Of a DNA stretch of 36,285 nucleotides, positions 17,146-26,079 are shown piece by piece. Every line of letters starts with the position of its first letter. Positions within the stretch are counted from its first letter, which is position 1. Position numbers and translations under genes: made by a program. The stretch comes from Deltaproteobacteria bacterium GWA2_45_12 (GTDB lineage Bacteria; UBA10199), in NCBI GenBank assembly GCA_001797365.1, contig MGPH01000005.1, forward strand, positions 1-36,285, given 5' to 3'. The notes below the pieces were generated by a model. It saw only the letters and a list, made by a program, of their open reading frames with translations, was not told the origin of the DNA and did no database searches.

Positions 17146-20100
17146 ATGACCCTATTTGCAAACCGTTACGAAGAGATAAAACCTTTGGGGTCCGGCACTT
17201 CGGGGACAGTTTATCTCGTTAAAGACCAGAAAACGGGCAGGGAATGTGCCTTAAAGGTACTCCAAAATCCTTTGGGGCACCTAAAAACAATAGAACTGGA
17301 AAATTTCCAGAAAGAATTTGAAATCCTCAAAGACCTCAACCATCCTTCCATTGCCAAAGTTTATGACACGGGCATTTTAGAAAAAACAAAACATCTATAT
17401 CTTGCTACCGAATACATAAATGGAGCCGATCTTTTTAAAGCCACAGAAGAAAAATCCATCGACTTTATCGAACATCTTTTCGTTCAAACCTTAAGAGCCC
17501 TTAATTATCTGCACCAACAAAAAGTTTATCACTTGGACATTAAGCCCCAAAATCTTCTTGTAACAATCAATGATCAACGGTACGCCCCCCAAGGCAAGCC
17601 CTGGAACCAAGACTCTTCACCTGAGGCGGAGGGTTTGACCCGGCAAGGCTCGTCCCCGAAGCCAACGAGCGTAGGGGATAAAAATGAACCCGCTATCAAG
17701 GTTATCGATTTTGGTCTGGCCAACTTCTACGAACGTGATTTTTTAAAATCACAGGGTGAGAAGATCACCATTGTCGGGACAGTCGCCTTTATGCCTCCGG
17801 AAATAATCAAAGGGGAACCCCATGATGGGCGTGCCGATCTTTATTCCCTGGGTTGTGCTTTTTACAGGGCTTTTACCCGCGAACTTCCCTTTATGGGTGA
17901 AGCCTTTGAAATTCGCCAAAAACATTTATCAGAAGCTCCCGTCAAACCATCTGCCATAAAAGGAAACATTCCTGTTTATCTGGATAAAATTTTACTCAGG
18001 CTTTTGGAAAAAGAAGCCGCCAACCGTTACGCATCTGCAAAAGCGGTCATTGATGACCTAAATCTTTTAACAGGCAAGGACTATGAAGTTGAAACAAAGG
18101 AAACGGTTTTAAGCTACATTCCCCAAACAGGAAAACTCATAGGACGTGAAGAAGAATATAAAAAATTCTTGGCCCATTATGATGACAGAATTTTCATTCA
18201 AGAATGTCAAAAGAAACCTTATATCATTATCAGCGGTAAAGAAGGGTGCGGTAAAAGCCGTTTTTTGGAAGAATGTATGAACGAAGCCAAAAAAGAATTC
18301 ATACCTACCCTGTCCTGGATGGAATTCATGAAATTATCTACAGAGAAAGTTCCTGAAAAGTGCCTCATTGTTGGGGATAACATCACAATCCAGGCAAAAG
18401 AATTGGAATATCTTGAGGTCTTTTTTGAAAAGAATCCCATTTTGGCCATTCTTACCACTTCCCAGGAAAACATCCCTTGTGCTGCTGAATCTGTCATCAA
18501 TTTAAACAATTTCTCCCGTGAACAAACCAGGGAATACCTTCTGAAAGCAACAGGGTTATCCAATATTACAGAAAATGATCTTGATGAGATTTACAAAATC
18601 ACCGGAGGAAATCCCCTCTATGTAAGTGGTGTTGTCAGGACCTTTTTCAAAAGTGGAGTGGGTATTGACAGCCATGGGAACTGGTCACAACAAGTTTATA
18701 ATGATCTCGGATTAAAAATTGAAGAAACAGGAGTAAAGGAACTCATTAAAACCGGCCTGCAAAAAGAATTAAAAGCCCTCCCCTTACAACTGGGGCATTG
18801 GCAAGTTTTAAATATGCTGGCGTTAGCCGGCAGACCCACACTAAATGACTTGCAATCGATGTCGGGGGCCTTTTCCATTGGGGATGCCTTAAAAGATTTG
18901 GCAGACCATGACATCTTGAAAGTGGATGCCGAGAATCTTTATGCATTCACCAATCCCCTTTATAAAGAAATTATCCTGGAACAAATGAACCCCCAGGAAA
19001 AGGCCGAATATTGTGATGTCATTGCCGATTATTATGAGGCACATCAAGCCGATCCCGATATCATCCTCTATTACCGTGGCCGCGGCACAACCAAGGAGGC
19101 TCTTTCCTGTCTTCTGAAACTGGCTCAAAAGAAAAGGGAAAGCCTAGAGTATCAGGAAGCCAAGGAAAATCTAACTGAACTTTTAAGCAAGCCCCATATT
19201 AATCAAGATACAAAAGATCAAGCTCTCCTGGAGCTTGGAGAAATCTGTATTGAACAGGGTAAATATGAAGAAGGAGAAAAACACCTTCTCCAAATAATCC
19301 AATCACAGGATATTCTTATTGCCGCAAAGGCTTATGAACAAGTCGGATTAAGTTTTAATCGTCGTGGAAACCATAGCCAGGCGGAACATTATTATCAAAA
19401 AGGATTGGAGGTCGCTTCAAAAACTCCTGAGCTGAAATGGATGCAGGTTATTTTAAAAAACAGGTTGGCCCAAAAGGAAATAGATTTGGGAAATCTTGAC
19501 AAGGCCGAAGAAATTTTAAAACAAACATGGAATGTATGGAAAAATGACCTGAATGAAGAAGAAAAAATTCTTGCCGCCCGAAGTGACATTGACGCCCTCT
19601 ATTACTCAAAACAGGAATATCAAAAAGCCATCGATTATTTGGAGGAGTTACTCGGTGTACTTTCCAAAAAACCCCATTTGAATATCTATCCCGTTAAAAT
19701 TTACATGCTAGGCCGGTGTTACTTGCGCATCGGCAATTTGAACAAGGCAGAAAAACTTTTGAATGAATGTCTGGAGGCCATGAAAGCCCGCAAAACTCCA
19801 CACTGGCTTTATGCCGTTTACAATGAATTGGGTGCCCTTTTTGAACGAAAAGGCGATTTGGAAAAGGCTCTTTCCTATTATCAACACACCTTCGATCTTG
19901 CCAGACGAACCTCTTCTGAAAATGTTTTTTACGGCGTTGCTTTTAACATGGCCAATGTTTTGATGGAAATGGGAAAACTTGACGAAGCGTTGAAATATTA
20001 TAATTTTGTCATTGATCATCTTCAGTCAAAGGATTTTTCTGATAAAATCACGACTACCTATTGGCTATACTCGGGATATTTGGATCTGGCAAATATTTAT

Positions 20101-20352
20101 CGGCAACAGAGCCATTTGGAACAGGCAAAAAACCATCTTTCCAAAGCCCGACATCTTTTTGAAACATCCCCACACTTAAAATCACAGGAGCAATATTTTT
20201 GGCAGGAAAAAGCCGACTTGGAACAAAGTCAGAAAAATACCGGTGAAGCAAAAAAAGCCCTCGATGCCCTGCAGGCCTTAAGTAAAACCACGGCTTTTGA
20301 TCAGCAGGAATACCAGAAATGGTACAAGAGTTTTTTGGAAATTAAGGGATGA
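17146..20352 (+). CDS. Ser/Thr protein kinase with fused AAA-type NTPase and TPR repeats
   Basis: A 1068-residue cytoplasmic protein with three regions. Residues 8-305 are a Hanks-type kinase: Gly-rich loop GSGTSG, Lys37 in CALKV, catalytic loop HLDIKPQN (H129-D131, Leu instead of the usual Arg), DFG at 188-190 and a PPE motif in the activation segment. Residues ~335-600 are a STAND/AAA-16-like NTPase with Walker A GKEGCGKS (364-371) and a GGNPLYV motif. Residues ~640-1060 are tetratricopeptide repeats (EQGKYEEGEKHLLQI, RGNHSQAEHYYQKGLE and others). About 38 extra residues separate the catalytic loop from DFG. Related kinase/ATPase/TPR proteins in myxobacteria relay signals through protein contacts. 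No clear Shine-Dalgarno is visible, so translation probably depends on the gene upstream. Confidence 0.9.
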   Translation: MTLFANRYEEIKPLGSGTSGTVYLVKDQKTGRECALKVLQNPLGHLKTIELENFQKEFEILKDLNHPSIAKVYDTGILEKTKHLYLATEYINGADLFKATEEKSIDFIEHLFVQTLRALNYLHQQKVYHLDIKPQNLLVTINDQRYAPQGKPWNQDSSPEAEGLTRQGSSPKPTSVGDKNEPAIKVIDFGLANFYERDFLKSQGEKITIVGTVAFMPPEIIKGEPHDGRADLYSLGCAFYRAFTRELPFMGEAFEIRQKHLSEAPVKPSAIKGNIPVYLDKILLRLLEKEAANRYASAKAVIDDLNLLTGKDYEVETKETVLSYIPQTGKLIGREEEYKKFLAHYDDRIFIQECQKKPYIIISGKEGCGKSRFLEECMNEAKKEFIPTLSWMEFMKLSTEKVPEKCLIVGDNITIQAKELEYLEVFFEKNPILAILTTSQENIPCAAESVINLNNFSREQTREYLLKATGLSNITENDLDEIYKITGGNPLYVSGVVRTFFKSGVGIDSHGNWSQQVYNDLGLKIEETGVKELIKTGLQKELKALPLQLGHWQVLNMLALAGRPTLNDLQSMSGAFSIGDALKDLADHDILKVDAENLYAFTNPLYKEIILEQMNPQEKAEYCDVIADYYEAHQADPDIILYYRGRGTTKEALSCLLKLAQKKRESLEYQEAKENLTELLSKPHINQDTKDQALLELGEICIEQGKYEEGEKHLLQIIQSQDILIAAKAYEQVGLSFNRRGNHSQAEHYYQKGLEVASKTPELKWMQVILKNRLAQKEIDLGNLDKAEEILKQTWNVWKNDLNEEEKILAARSDIDALYYSKQEYQKAIDYLEELLGVLSKKPHLNIYPVKIYMLGRCYLRIGNLNKAEKLLNECLEAMKARKTPHWLYAVYNELGALFERKGDLEKALSYYQHTFDLARRTSSENVFYGVAFNMANVLMEMGKLDEALKYYNFVIDHLQSKDFSDKITTTYWLYSGYLDLANIYRQQSHLEQAKNHLSKARHLFETSPHLKSQEQYFWQEKADLEQSQKNTGEAKKALDALQALSKTTAFDQQEYQKWYKSFLEIKG
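17580..17695. repeat. In-frame insert with inverted repeats inside the kinase gene
   Basis: This segment encodes about 38 Pro/Gly/Gln/Ser-rich residues between the kinase catalytic loop and DFG. It is more GC-rich than its surroundings and contains the pairs GCTCGT/ACGAGC and TCCCC/GGGGA. It looks like a palindromic repeat element inserted in frame. Confidence 0.5.
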
Positions 20353-20560
20353 TTGTAAAATGACAATTCATAGGCCTTTTCCTGAGGACCGAGTTTTTCA
20401 CGGGATCAAGTTCTTTGAGATTTTCCAAATAGAGCTCAACGGCTTCGCGCAGATTGACTTTGGCTTCTTTAATGGTTGACCCGCAACTTGCCACTTCTAG
20501 TTCCAAGCATTGTGAAGAATACTGTGACCCTTCTTTTTTAATAATGGCTGTAAGTTCCAT
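20342..20560 (-). CDS. HicB-like protein
   Basis: A 72-residue protein beginning MELTAIIKKEGSQYSSQCLE, followed by VASCGSTIKEAKVNLREAVELYLENL. This is the partial RNase-H-like fold of HicB antitoxins: a beta strand, a central G-x-T, then an AxxNLxEAxxLYLE helix. No HicA toxin gene flanks it, and no C-terminal DNA-binding domain follows the fold, so it is an orphan member. The ATG at 20560 has AAGAAGAAAAAG upstream. A longer frame that runs through the protease gene is a shadow. It is the third gene of a minus-strand trio, and its 3' end overlaps the kinase gene by 11 bp in convergent orientation. Confidence 0.75.
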   Translation of the reverse strand: MELTAIIKKEGSQYSSQCLELEVASCGSTIKEAKVNLREAVELYLENLKELDPVKNSVLRKRPMNCHFTIIP

Positions 20561-20600
20561 ATTGTAAACTTTTTCTTCTTCGCTGTCTTGACCTGGCAAA

Positions 20601-21059
20601 TCAAAATGCCAAAGTAACAAAACCACCCGGGCCATTGTAGGTAAAAACAAAATGGGACAATAAATCACGACCAATAAGAGCAATAATCCCCTGATTTTTG
20701 AGGGTCGCTCCGTACACTGATCCAAAATCAACAGCAAGCAATGTGGTGCCAGGAAAAGCAATTCGGGCGGGATATTTATTTTGTTCCTGACTTCCTTGAG
20801 GAGTATAAACACGTTGAATGCCAATCGAAGGTATTCCCAATTTCTCAACCACATCACGATCAACACATGTATTGGAGGCACCACTGTCTAAAAGGGCAAT
20901 ACCTGCTTGAGGTGGTGGAATTTTTTCTCCTTGTTTTCCCCATACCTCTGCAAGGCTTGTTGGGACAGAGACTTCAACATTCATGATGGGGCCCCGACTT
21001 TGCAGTGCCAACGTATTCAATTTTTTGTCTATCAGATAAAACTGATTATGGATGGGCAT
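20601..21059 (-). CDS. Retropepsin-like aspartic protease
   Basis: A 152-residue protein with the aspartic-protease signature LLDSGASNTCVD at about residues 56-67 (catalytic Asp in DSGA). The paired C-terminal hydrophobic motif is IIALIGRDLLSHFVFTYNGP, in which ILIGRD resembles the flap/psi-loop segment of retropepsins. A single domain of this size would act as a homodimer, as in retroviral proteases. The substrate is unknown. There is no signal peptide, so it is cytoplasmic. The start overlaps the preceding gene by 14 bp and has no ribosome site of its own, which implies translational coupling. Small bacterial retropepsin-like genes often accompany a DUF5678-type gene, as here. Confidence 0.8.
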   Translation of the reverse strand: MPIHNQFYLIDKKLNTLALQSRGPIMNVEVSVPTSLAEVWGKQGEKIPPPQAGIALLDSGASNTCVDRDVVEKLGIPSIGIQRVYTPQGSQEQNKYPARIAFPGTTLLAVDFGSVYGATLKNQGIIALIGRDLLSHFVFTYNGPGGFVTLAF

Positions 21060-21291
21060 AAGGGGTTACTGAAAAGGCTGGTATAAAAGTTTTTGGTTCT
21101 TCTTTTAGAATCTGTTTGATGAACATTTCCTCAACTCCGAAAATTTCGATCCCCTTATCAAAAGCTTCTTTTTCAGTGGTAAAAAACCCATACGATTTTT
21201 GGCCTTTAATAAGAACAAATTGACCTTCATGGTTTTTAAGGAAATCTTCTTTCTGTTGTTCGTAAAATTTTTGTTCTTTTTCCAAACACAT
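21046..21291 (-). CDS. DUF5678-like small protein
   Basis: An 81-residue protein. The ATG at 21291 is chosen because AAGG lies 8 nt upstream; a TTG 12 codons earlier has no such site. The core FLKNHEGQFVLIKGQKSYGF, then FTTEKEAFDKGIEIFG, resembles the DUF5678 pattern (a GxFVxIxG strand, a turn, then a helix). The biochemical role of that family is not known to me. It is the first gene of an operon with the aspartic protease (14-bp overlap) and the HicB-like protein. The pairing suggests that it is a partner or substrate of the protease. Confidence 0.6.
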   Translation of the reverse strand: MCLEKEQKFYEQQKEDFLKNHEGQFVLIKGQKSYGFFTTEKEAFDKGIEIFGVEEMFIKQILKEEPKTFIPAFSVTPYAHP

Positions 21292-21502
21292 AATTTTTAC
21301 CTTACAGCACACTTTATTTGGAGTCAATTGCTCCCCAAAAATTGTTAGAAAATTTTAAAAACTTTCCACCTTAAATCCATCTCATTCTGATAATGGGTCA
21401 AAATATATATACATAAATACTCTCTTTTCACTCCCATCCAGCTATTTTTTAAATAAATATAATTAAATCAAATACTTATAATGTTGTGTTCTCTGAAAAT
21501 AG

Positions 21503-21517
21503 TGGCACACGTCTTGC
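21503..21517 (+). promoter_or_regulatory. Sigma-54 (-24/-12) promoter
   Basis: TGGCACACGTCTTGC, followed by T, fits TGGCAC-N5-TTGCW exactly, with GG and GC 10 nt apart. The predicted transcription start is near 21529, only 3 nt before the ATG at 21532. The mRNA would thus be almost leaderless unless the start site lies elsewhere. Confidence 0.7.
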
Positions 21518-21531
21518 TTTATCAAAAGACC

Positions 21532-23538
21532 ATGAGCTTTAAAGGGGTTCGTCCATTTTTACTTTTTATATTCCTGGCAAGCACCATGGGTTGTGCCGGT
21601 GGAGCTGGCATACCCGGAGGTGGGGCCACGGATGACGGCGGAGCCGGTAGTGAAGATCCTAAGCTTCCGGATAGCCCAGGCTCTTCAACTCCTCCAATTA
21701 GTTTTCCCATTCCTTCAGCCAAAGGAAACGCCAGTGCTCTTGTCGCCTACGGTTGTGATTCCGGTTCAGCTTGTCCTGTAACTGGAACCAGCGATGCGGC
21801 TAAAGTGGCTTTCACTCAAGATTCGACTTTGATTGGTCAATACAAACAAAAATTTAATTACATGTTGGCCACTGCATCACCCAAGCCTCCATTACCAATA
21901 CCATTACCTCCCCTATTAAAAAATATTCTCTCGCCCTTCATTCCCAGTGTGAACGCTGAAGACTTTGGACCCAATATTGAGGCAGCCAATGCAGCGGATG
22001 CTAACGCTGTCCCTTTGTGCGAAAGGCCGGGGATTTTTTGTGCTGATGTAGTAAATGGGGAATTTGAAGCGTTTCCTCTTGGCACCAACGACAGCACCTT
22101 TTACTATGTGGCAACGGATGGCGTGCAGGCGTTGGGGGATGAAAAACAAATAAGCCCAAACAAACAATTGCTCTACTTCATGGACCAACCCCAAGCGTTG
22201 ACTCAAGGCAACACAACACAGGCAAGCGAAAATATTGGAGAAAAGAAAAGTGCTTATGCTTCTGCAGGTGGGTACGGGAAGCAGGTCGATTTTGTAAAGG
22301 AAGATGGCGCGGACCCACGGATTATGGTCGTTGGCAATTATCGTGAACGATACAACGGCTTTGAAGCGGGAAATGAAATCGCTTTTGATGCGGTTAATAA
22401 TCTCATGTCCACCGATTTTTTGGATGGTGTGGGCGTGTTGCCGTTGCAAGATAATATTTTTGTGGATGTGGGGGCTTTGGCTAGTGTGGATGGGACTGAG
22501 AGCTACAAACATCTGAAATACACTTGGGATAATTCACTCAGATTTATTACGACGCCTCAAGCGAATATTGATATGGCAGAATTCCCCGTAAGAATTTTTT
22601 CAGTTTTACATCAAGTAAATAATCTTGGGTTACTTCCAAGAGCAAATCAGCAAGTATCTGTGAATATTGATTTCGCACCTGTTAATAATTACTCTAACAC
22701 TCTCGTCTATGACGTCGATTCTCATGGCTGCGGTTTGCTGATATTTGAAGACGCAGATGAAAATAAAAGAATTAAGATGGCATGTGCTCCTCAGGAAGTA
22801 AATTTTGTCCGAATGGACCAACTTTATCCTGAATTTGGTAGTGACCAACCCTTACAAGGTGTAAATGAAAATACCCGTTTTGATGATTTAATTATTTATG
22901 ATGAGTCATCGGATAACGCCAATATCATTCAGGGCAAGGCTCTTTTAGTCGACAGTGGGAATCATCAGTTGTGGCAAATTTCATATCACAATCCTCAACA
23001 ACGTCTTCGCGCCAGAGACCCAGCTTGGATTCATGCTGATCTTATTGACGCCAACTCCATCCCCATGGGTGCGGCACTCAAATCATTTACCATTACTCCT
23101 GATAGAAAATATTTATTTGCCGTGAATGAAGACGAAGACAAAGTGGTTGCCTTTAAATTAAAAGATGAAAACAACAAGGCTTTGGACATTGCCACCATCC
23201 GCAACAGTAAAACGGATGTGACGATCAAAGATAAAATCAATTGGAACCCTGACAACGAAGGGAAAATCCAACCCAATGCTTTAACGATTCAAAAAGTAGA
23301 TGATACCCACGAATATCTAGTGGTTGGCTCACAAGCATTAAAGGGCAGTGTGTGGTTTGATTTAAAGCCCATCAAAGATCAAGTCACAGCCAAAGTGCAA
23401 CCAGCACCTGCACCTTCGCCCGTTGTGAAAGCACCTGTTGTGGACTGTGCTGCACTCAAAACACAACTTTTACAAACCAAGGATGCATCGACCTATTCCA
23501 CATTGAAAGCTCAATACCTTGCGGCAGGGTGTAAGTGA
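21532..23538 (+). CDS. Large lipoprotein with propeller-like C-terminal part
   Basis: A 668-residue product. I prefer the ATG at 21532 because the leader then reads as a proper lipoprotein signal (Lys, hydrophobic core, lipobox TMGC at residues 18-21). The frame open from 21481 would run through a sigma-54 promoter. The mature N-terminus is Gly/Asp/Ser/Pro-rich. The central part has no recognised domain. Later segments such as LLVDSGNHQLWQISYHN and YLFAVNEDEDKVVAFKL resemble blades of a YncE/lactonase-like beta-propeller. A Pro/Ala linker and a small Cys-containing tail close the protein. It is probably a surface lipoprotein. Its promoter suggests control by the sigma-54 activator at 13733. 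The function is unknown. Confidence 0.75.
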   Translation: MSFKGVRPFLLFIFLASTMGCAGGAGIPGGGATDDGGAGSEDPKLPDSPGSSTPPISFPIPSAKGNASALVAYGCDSGSACPVTGTSDAAKVAFTQDSTLIGQYKQKFNYMLATASPKPPLPIPLPPLLKNILSPFIPSVNAEDFGPNIEAANAADANAVPLCERPGIFCADVVNGEFEAFPLGTNDSTFYYVATDGVQALGDEKQISPNKQLLYFMDQPQALTQGNTTQASENIGEKKSAYASAGGYGKQVDFVKEDGADPRIMVVGNYRERYNGFEAGNEIAFDAVNNLMSTDFLDGVGVLPLQDNIFVDVGALASVDGTESYKHLKYTWDNSLRFITTPQANIDMAEFPVRIFSVLHQVNNLGLLPRANQQVSVNIDFAPVNNYSNTLVYDVDSHGCGLLIFEDADENKRIKMACAPQEVNFVRMDQLYPEFGSDQPLQGVNENTRFDDLIIYDESSDNANIIQGKALLVDSGNHQLWQISYHNPQQRLRARDPAWIHADLIDANSIPMGAALKSFTITPDRKYLFAVNEDEDKVVAFKLKDENNKALDIATIRNSKTDVTIKDKINWNPDNEGKIQPNALTIQKVDDTHEYLVVGSQALKGSVWFDLKPIKDQVTAKVQPAPAPSPVVKAPVVDCAALKTQLLQTKDASTYSTLKAQYLAAGCK

Positions 23539-23548
23539 TTTGTTGCTT

Positions 23549-23607
23549 CGTCATTCCCGCGAAGGCGGGAATCCATGGATCCCCGACAAAAGCTCTCGAG
23601 GATGACG
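23549..23607. repeat. GTCATTCCCGCG-type mobile palindrome (MITE/REP-like)
   Basis: The element begins CGTCATTCCCGC and ends with the complementary ATGACG. It contains the 20-bp palindrome ATTCCCGCGAAGGCGGGAAT (23553-23572), which has the same arrangement as the neisserial dRS3 repeat. It sits between two convergent genes, where it may also act as a bidirectional terminator. Such repeats are widespread in proteobacteria and are moved in trans. Confidence 0.8.
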
Positions 23608-23636
23608 GTTGTGGCAAAATATTTTTTAATGAAAAT

Positions 23637-25796
23637 TTATTGAGCAGGCTGGGTATCAGCACGGAAGTACATCACACCACCATCATCAGTAACCCCAATA
23701 CCATCATCTTCGCCATCGCCGTTCCAATCCACAGACTCCAACGTATTACCTAAGCGTTGGACACCATCGGAAGCTTCAATGGTACCAACAGCCGCTTGTT
23801 CCGCCCATTGGGGGCCTTGCAAACCTTGGTCATAAACAAACAGACACCCCGTTACGTTATTGCCTTGAGGTGGCAGATATTCCGAAGCTGCCACAACCAT
23901 TTTGTAGATGGGTCTTGTTATGGGGTTGTTTTGATTATCTCGACCTACTTCTCGATGACCAACAACTACAGGTGCAATTCCTTTGCGACCAAACTGGCCA
24001 TTTTCTTGGGTGGCTGATAAAACTGCACTCTGTGCCACCTGCATAGCTGGATTACTGGTAATTTGAATGATCTGACTAATAGTGTAGTTGCCGCCAGGCT
24101 GAATATCCCCACGAGCCAAGGCAGCTCGGATACCTTCACCGGGAATAACAAATGTTTCACCCGCACCGCCTTGCATATTCTGGTTTACCGAAACAGAACG
24201 ATTAGGGGATGAAAGAACAATATCAGGGATGCCATCTCCTGTGTAATCATAAACGGAAGTGGATAATCCCAAGAGGTCTCCTCGATTGTCCTGGGTTATG
24301 GTAAACACACCAACTCCCTGAGGATTGGATAGATCGACAGAACTTGGCATATTTCTTTGGCCAATAACAAAATAAATTCTTCCACGATCAGAAGCTAAAA
24401 TAAAATCACGATAGTCATTACTGGTAATATTTGGGGTAGAAACTTCACGACACATATTGGTAGCATTCAGCAAAAAATCATAAAATTCAATGGCAGGGAA
24501 TTCACCATTTTCAACCTGAATCACTACCTCATTCAAAGTTTTCATTGTTGATCCATCATTGAGAACATCTTTGGGAGCTATCAAGCAATAATCATTATTT
24601 CCAGCCGCATACGAAGTGTAATCTCTCCCATTGCCAAAAACATCGCCGAGATCCTTAAGTTGATCGCCAAGAGGTACATTGTGAAGACCGGCTAAGTATT
24701 TCATTTCAGCTTGTCTTAGACCTTGCTCGTTAAGCATATCTACAGTTGGGGTTACGATAGTTTGTTCGTTTTCATTAATATTGAACAATCCTGAACCACC
24801 AACGGCAATCAAATAACCAACTCCACCAATATCTGCACTCCCTGGGCTCCCTATCAATAAATCTTTAATTCCATCACCTGTCATATCCATGGCCGTAACC
24901 GAACCGAATCCACCAGGAAGTTCCCACGAACTAAATACAATATTCGCCGCAGCTTCCAAAGAAAGACGCTGCCCACTGGCACAACGTTGCTGAATATTCA
25001 TGATGACATAAGCCATGCCATCGTCAGGGCGATTGACCGCCAAATCTTGATGCCCATCGTTGTTAAAATCCCCCATCGCAAATTGGCTTTCGCCGGAGAG
25101 TTGTGGAAACACTTTGCACATTTGATCCAAAGTAATCGGCTGGTCAAACACCGAAGGCGGCGGAGGTGGTGGGAGCGTGTGGCATTCTGCATCACATTGT
25201 TCTCCACCATCGCATTGCTCATCGGGAGCATTTACCTGTCCATCACCACAGAATGGATCGGGCTGTTCAGGGATGATGTTACAATTTTCGTCACAATTCG
25301 GGGTGCTGTCACATTGTTCTCCTTCATCAACATTGCCATCCCCACAAACAGGCGCAGGAGGATCAGGGGGATTACGAACAAAATCTGCAAAATTCTCTGG
25401 CAATTGAGGAAAGCGAAAGTTTTGCAAACTTTCTCGAAGCATTCTCGAAATTCTGGCTAATCTTTCTTCGCGCGATTCAAAAATCCAGGAATACCAAGAC
25501 GGTAACCGGTGCGGATCATTATCAGCGCTTTTTTCACTACCACCATTACGGGCATAACTCGTAGGCCCAGATTGTTTAGGAGTTTTTGAACCAGCACTGT
25601 TCTGATCTGATTTTGTTACAACAGGAACTTTAAACCCAAAAAAGAGAGGAATTGAAACAACTTCATAAGAATCGACCGGCTTTTTTTCTGCGGATTTTTT
25701 TTCTTCTTTGGCAGGCGTGGATTTTTGGGCAGCAGCTAACGCACTTGCTTCAGCAACTTTCTGTTTAACAGCATTGATGGCGTCGAAGACTCCCAT
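23637..25796 (-). CDS. FG-GAP repeat protein with Myxococcus-type cysteine-rich repeats
   Basis: A 719-residue protein. Residues ~1-50 are an Ala/Lys-rich helix. Residues ~150-215 hold two DUF4215-like cysteine repeats (CGDGNVDEGEQCD; CGDGQVNAPDEQCD). From ~235 onward come FG-GAP/VCBS calcium-loop repeats of an integrin-like propeller: GDFNNDGHQDLAV, DMTGDGIKDLLIGSP (~303), DYTGDGIPDIVLSSP (~518) and DWNGDGEDDGIG (~691). Such proteins are normally extracellular adhesins. Yet the N-terminus (MGVFDAINAVKQKVAEASAL) has no signal peptide, and an in-frame stop lies nine codons upstream. Export by another route, or a frameshift in the poly-T tract at about 25806-25813, is possible. The MITE-like element lies beyond its 3' end. 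Confidence 0.8.
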   Translation of the reverse strand: MGVFDAINAVKQKVAEASALAAAQKSTPAKEEKKSAEKKPVDSYEVVSIPLFFGFKVPVVTKSDQNSAGSKTPKQSGPTSYARNGGSEKSADNDPHRLPSWYSWIFESREERLARISRMLRESLQNFRFPQLPENFADFVRNPPDPPAPVCGDGNVDEGEQCDSTPNCDENCNIIPEQPDPFCGDGQVNAPDEQCDGGEQCDAECHTLPPPPPPSVFDQPITLDQMCKVFPQLSGESQFAMGDFNNDGHQDLAVNRPDDGMAYVIMNIQQRCASGQRLSLEAAANIVFSSWELPGGFGSVTAMDMTGDGIKDLLIGSPGSADIGGVGYLIAVGGSGLFNINENEQTIVTPTVDMLNEQGLRQAEMKYLAGLHNVPLGDQLKDLGDVFGNGRDYTSYAAGNNDYCLIAPKDVLNDGSTMKTLNEVVIQVENGEFPAIEFYDFLLNATNMCREVSTPNITSNDYRDFILASDRGRIYFVIGQRNMPSSVDLSNPQGVGVFTITQDNRGDLLGLSTSVYDYTGDGIPDIVLSSPNRSVSVNQNMQGGAGETFVIPGEGIRAALARGDIQPGGNYTISQIIQITSNPAMQVAQSAVLSATQENGQFGRKGIAPVVVGHREVGRDNQNNPITRPIYKMVVAASEYLPPQGNNVTGCLFVYDQGLQGPQWAEQAAVGTIEASDGVQRLGNTLESVDWNGDGEDDGIGVTDDGGVMYFRADTQPAQ

Positions 25797-25881
25797 AAAA
25801 ATTCTTTCAAAAAAATTACCTCAAAACCTTCATCACCGCTTTCTATTATCGGCAGAAAATCCAATTTGTTACGCCCAAAAA

Positions 25882-25968
25882 CACCTTTGGGTTGACACTT
25901 GCGCCTTTTCATCTTTTCTGTCAATAAAAAACTCATTAAAAACAGGTAGATGGCATAATATTGACAAG
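25882..25968. promoter_or_regulatory. Intergenic region with CCCAAA hairpin and TTGACA repeats
   Basis: The divergent gap 25797-26079 contains CCCAAA-N6-TTTGGG near 25886, an inverted pair TTGACA/TGTCAA about 20 bp further on, and a third TTGACA near 25962. Some of these may be -35 boxes for the DUF2846 gene or operator half-sites. Nothing coding is seen in the gap. Confidence 0.3.
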
Positions 25969-26079
25969 ATCAAAAAAGAAGTGCTCTTTTTGGCTGAAAG
26001 CCATTCTGGATAACCCTTGAAATTTATAAGATTTATGTCAATAAATCAGCCTTCTTAACCTCTTGAAAAGCACACAAAT

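Noticed and set aside
20561-20884. Longer version of the HicB-like gene
   Set aside because: It overlaps the aspartic protease in another frame, and the HicB-like fold starts at the internal ATG.
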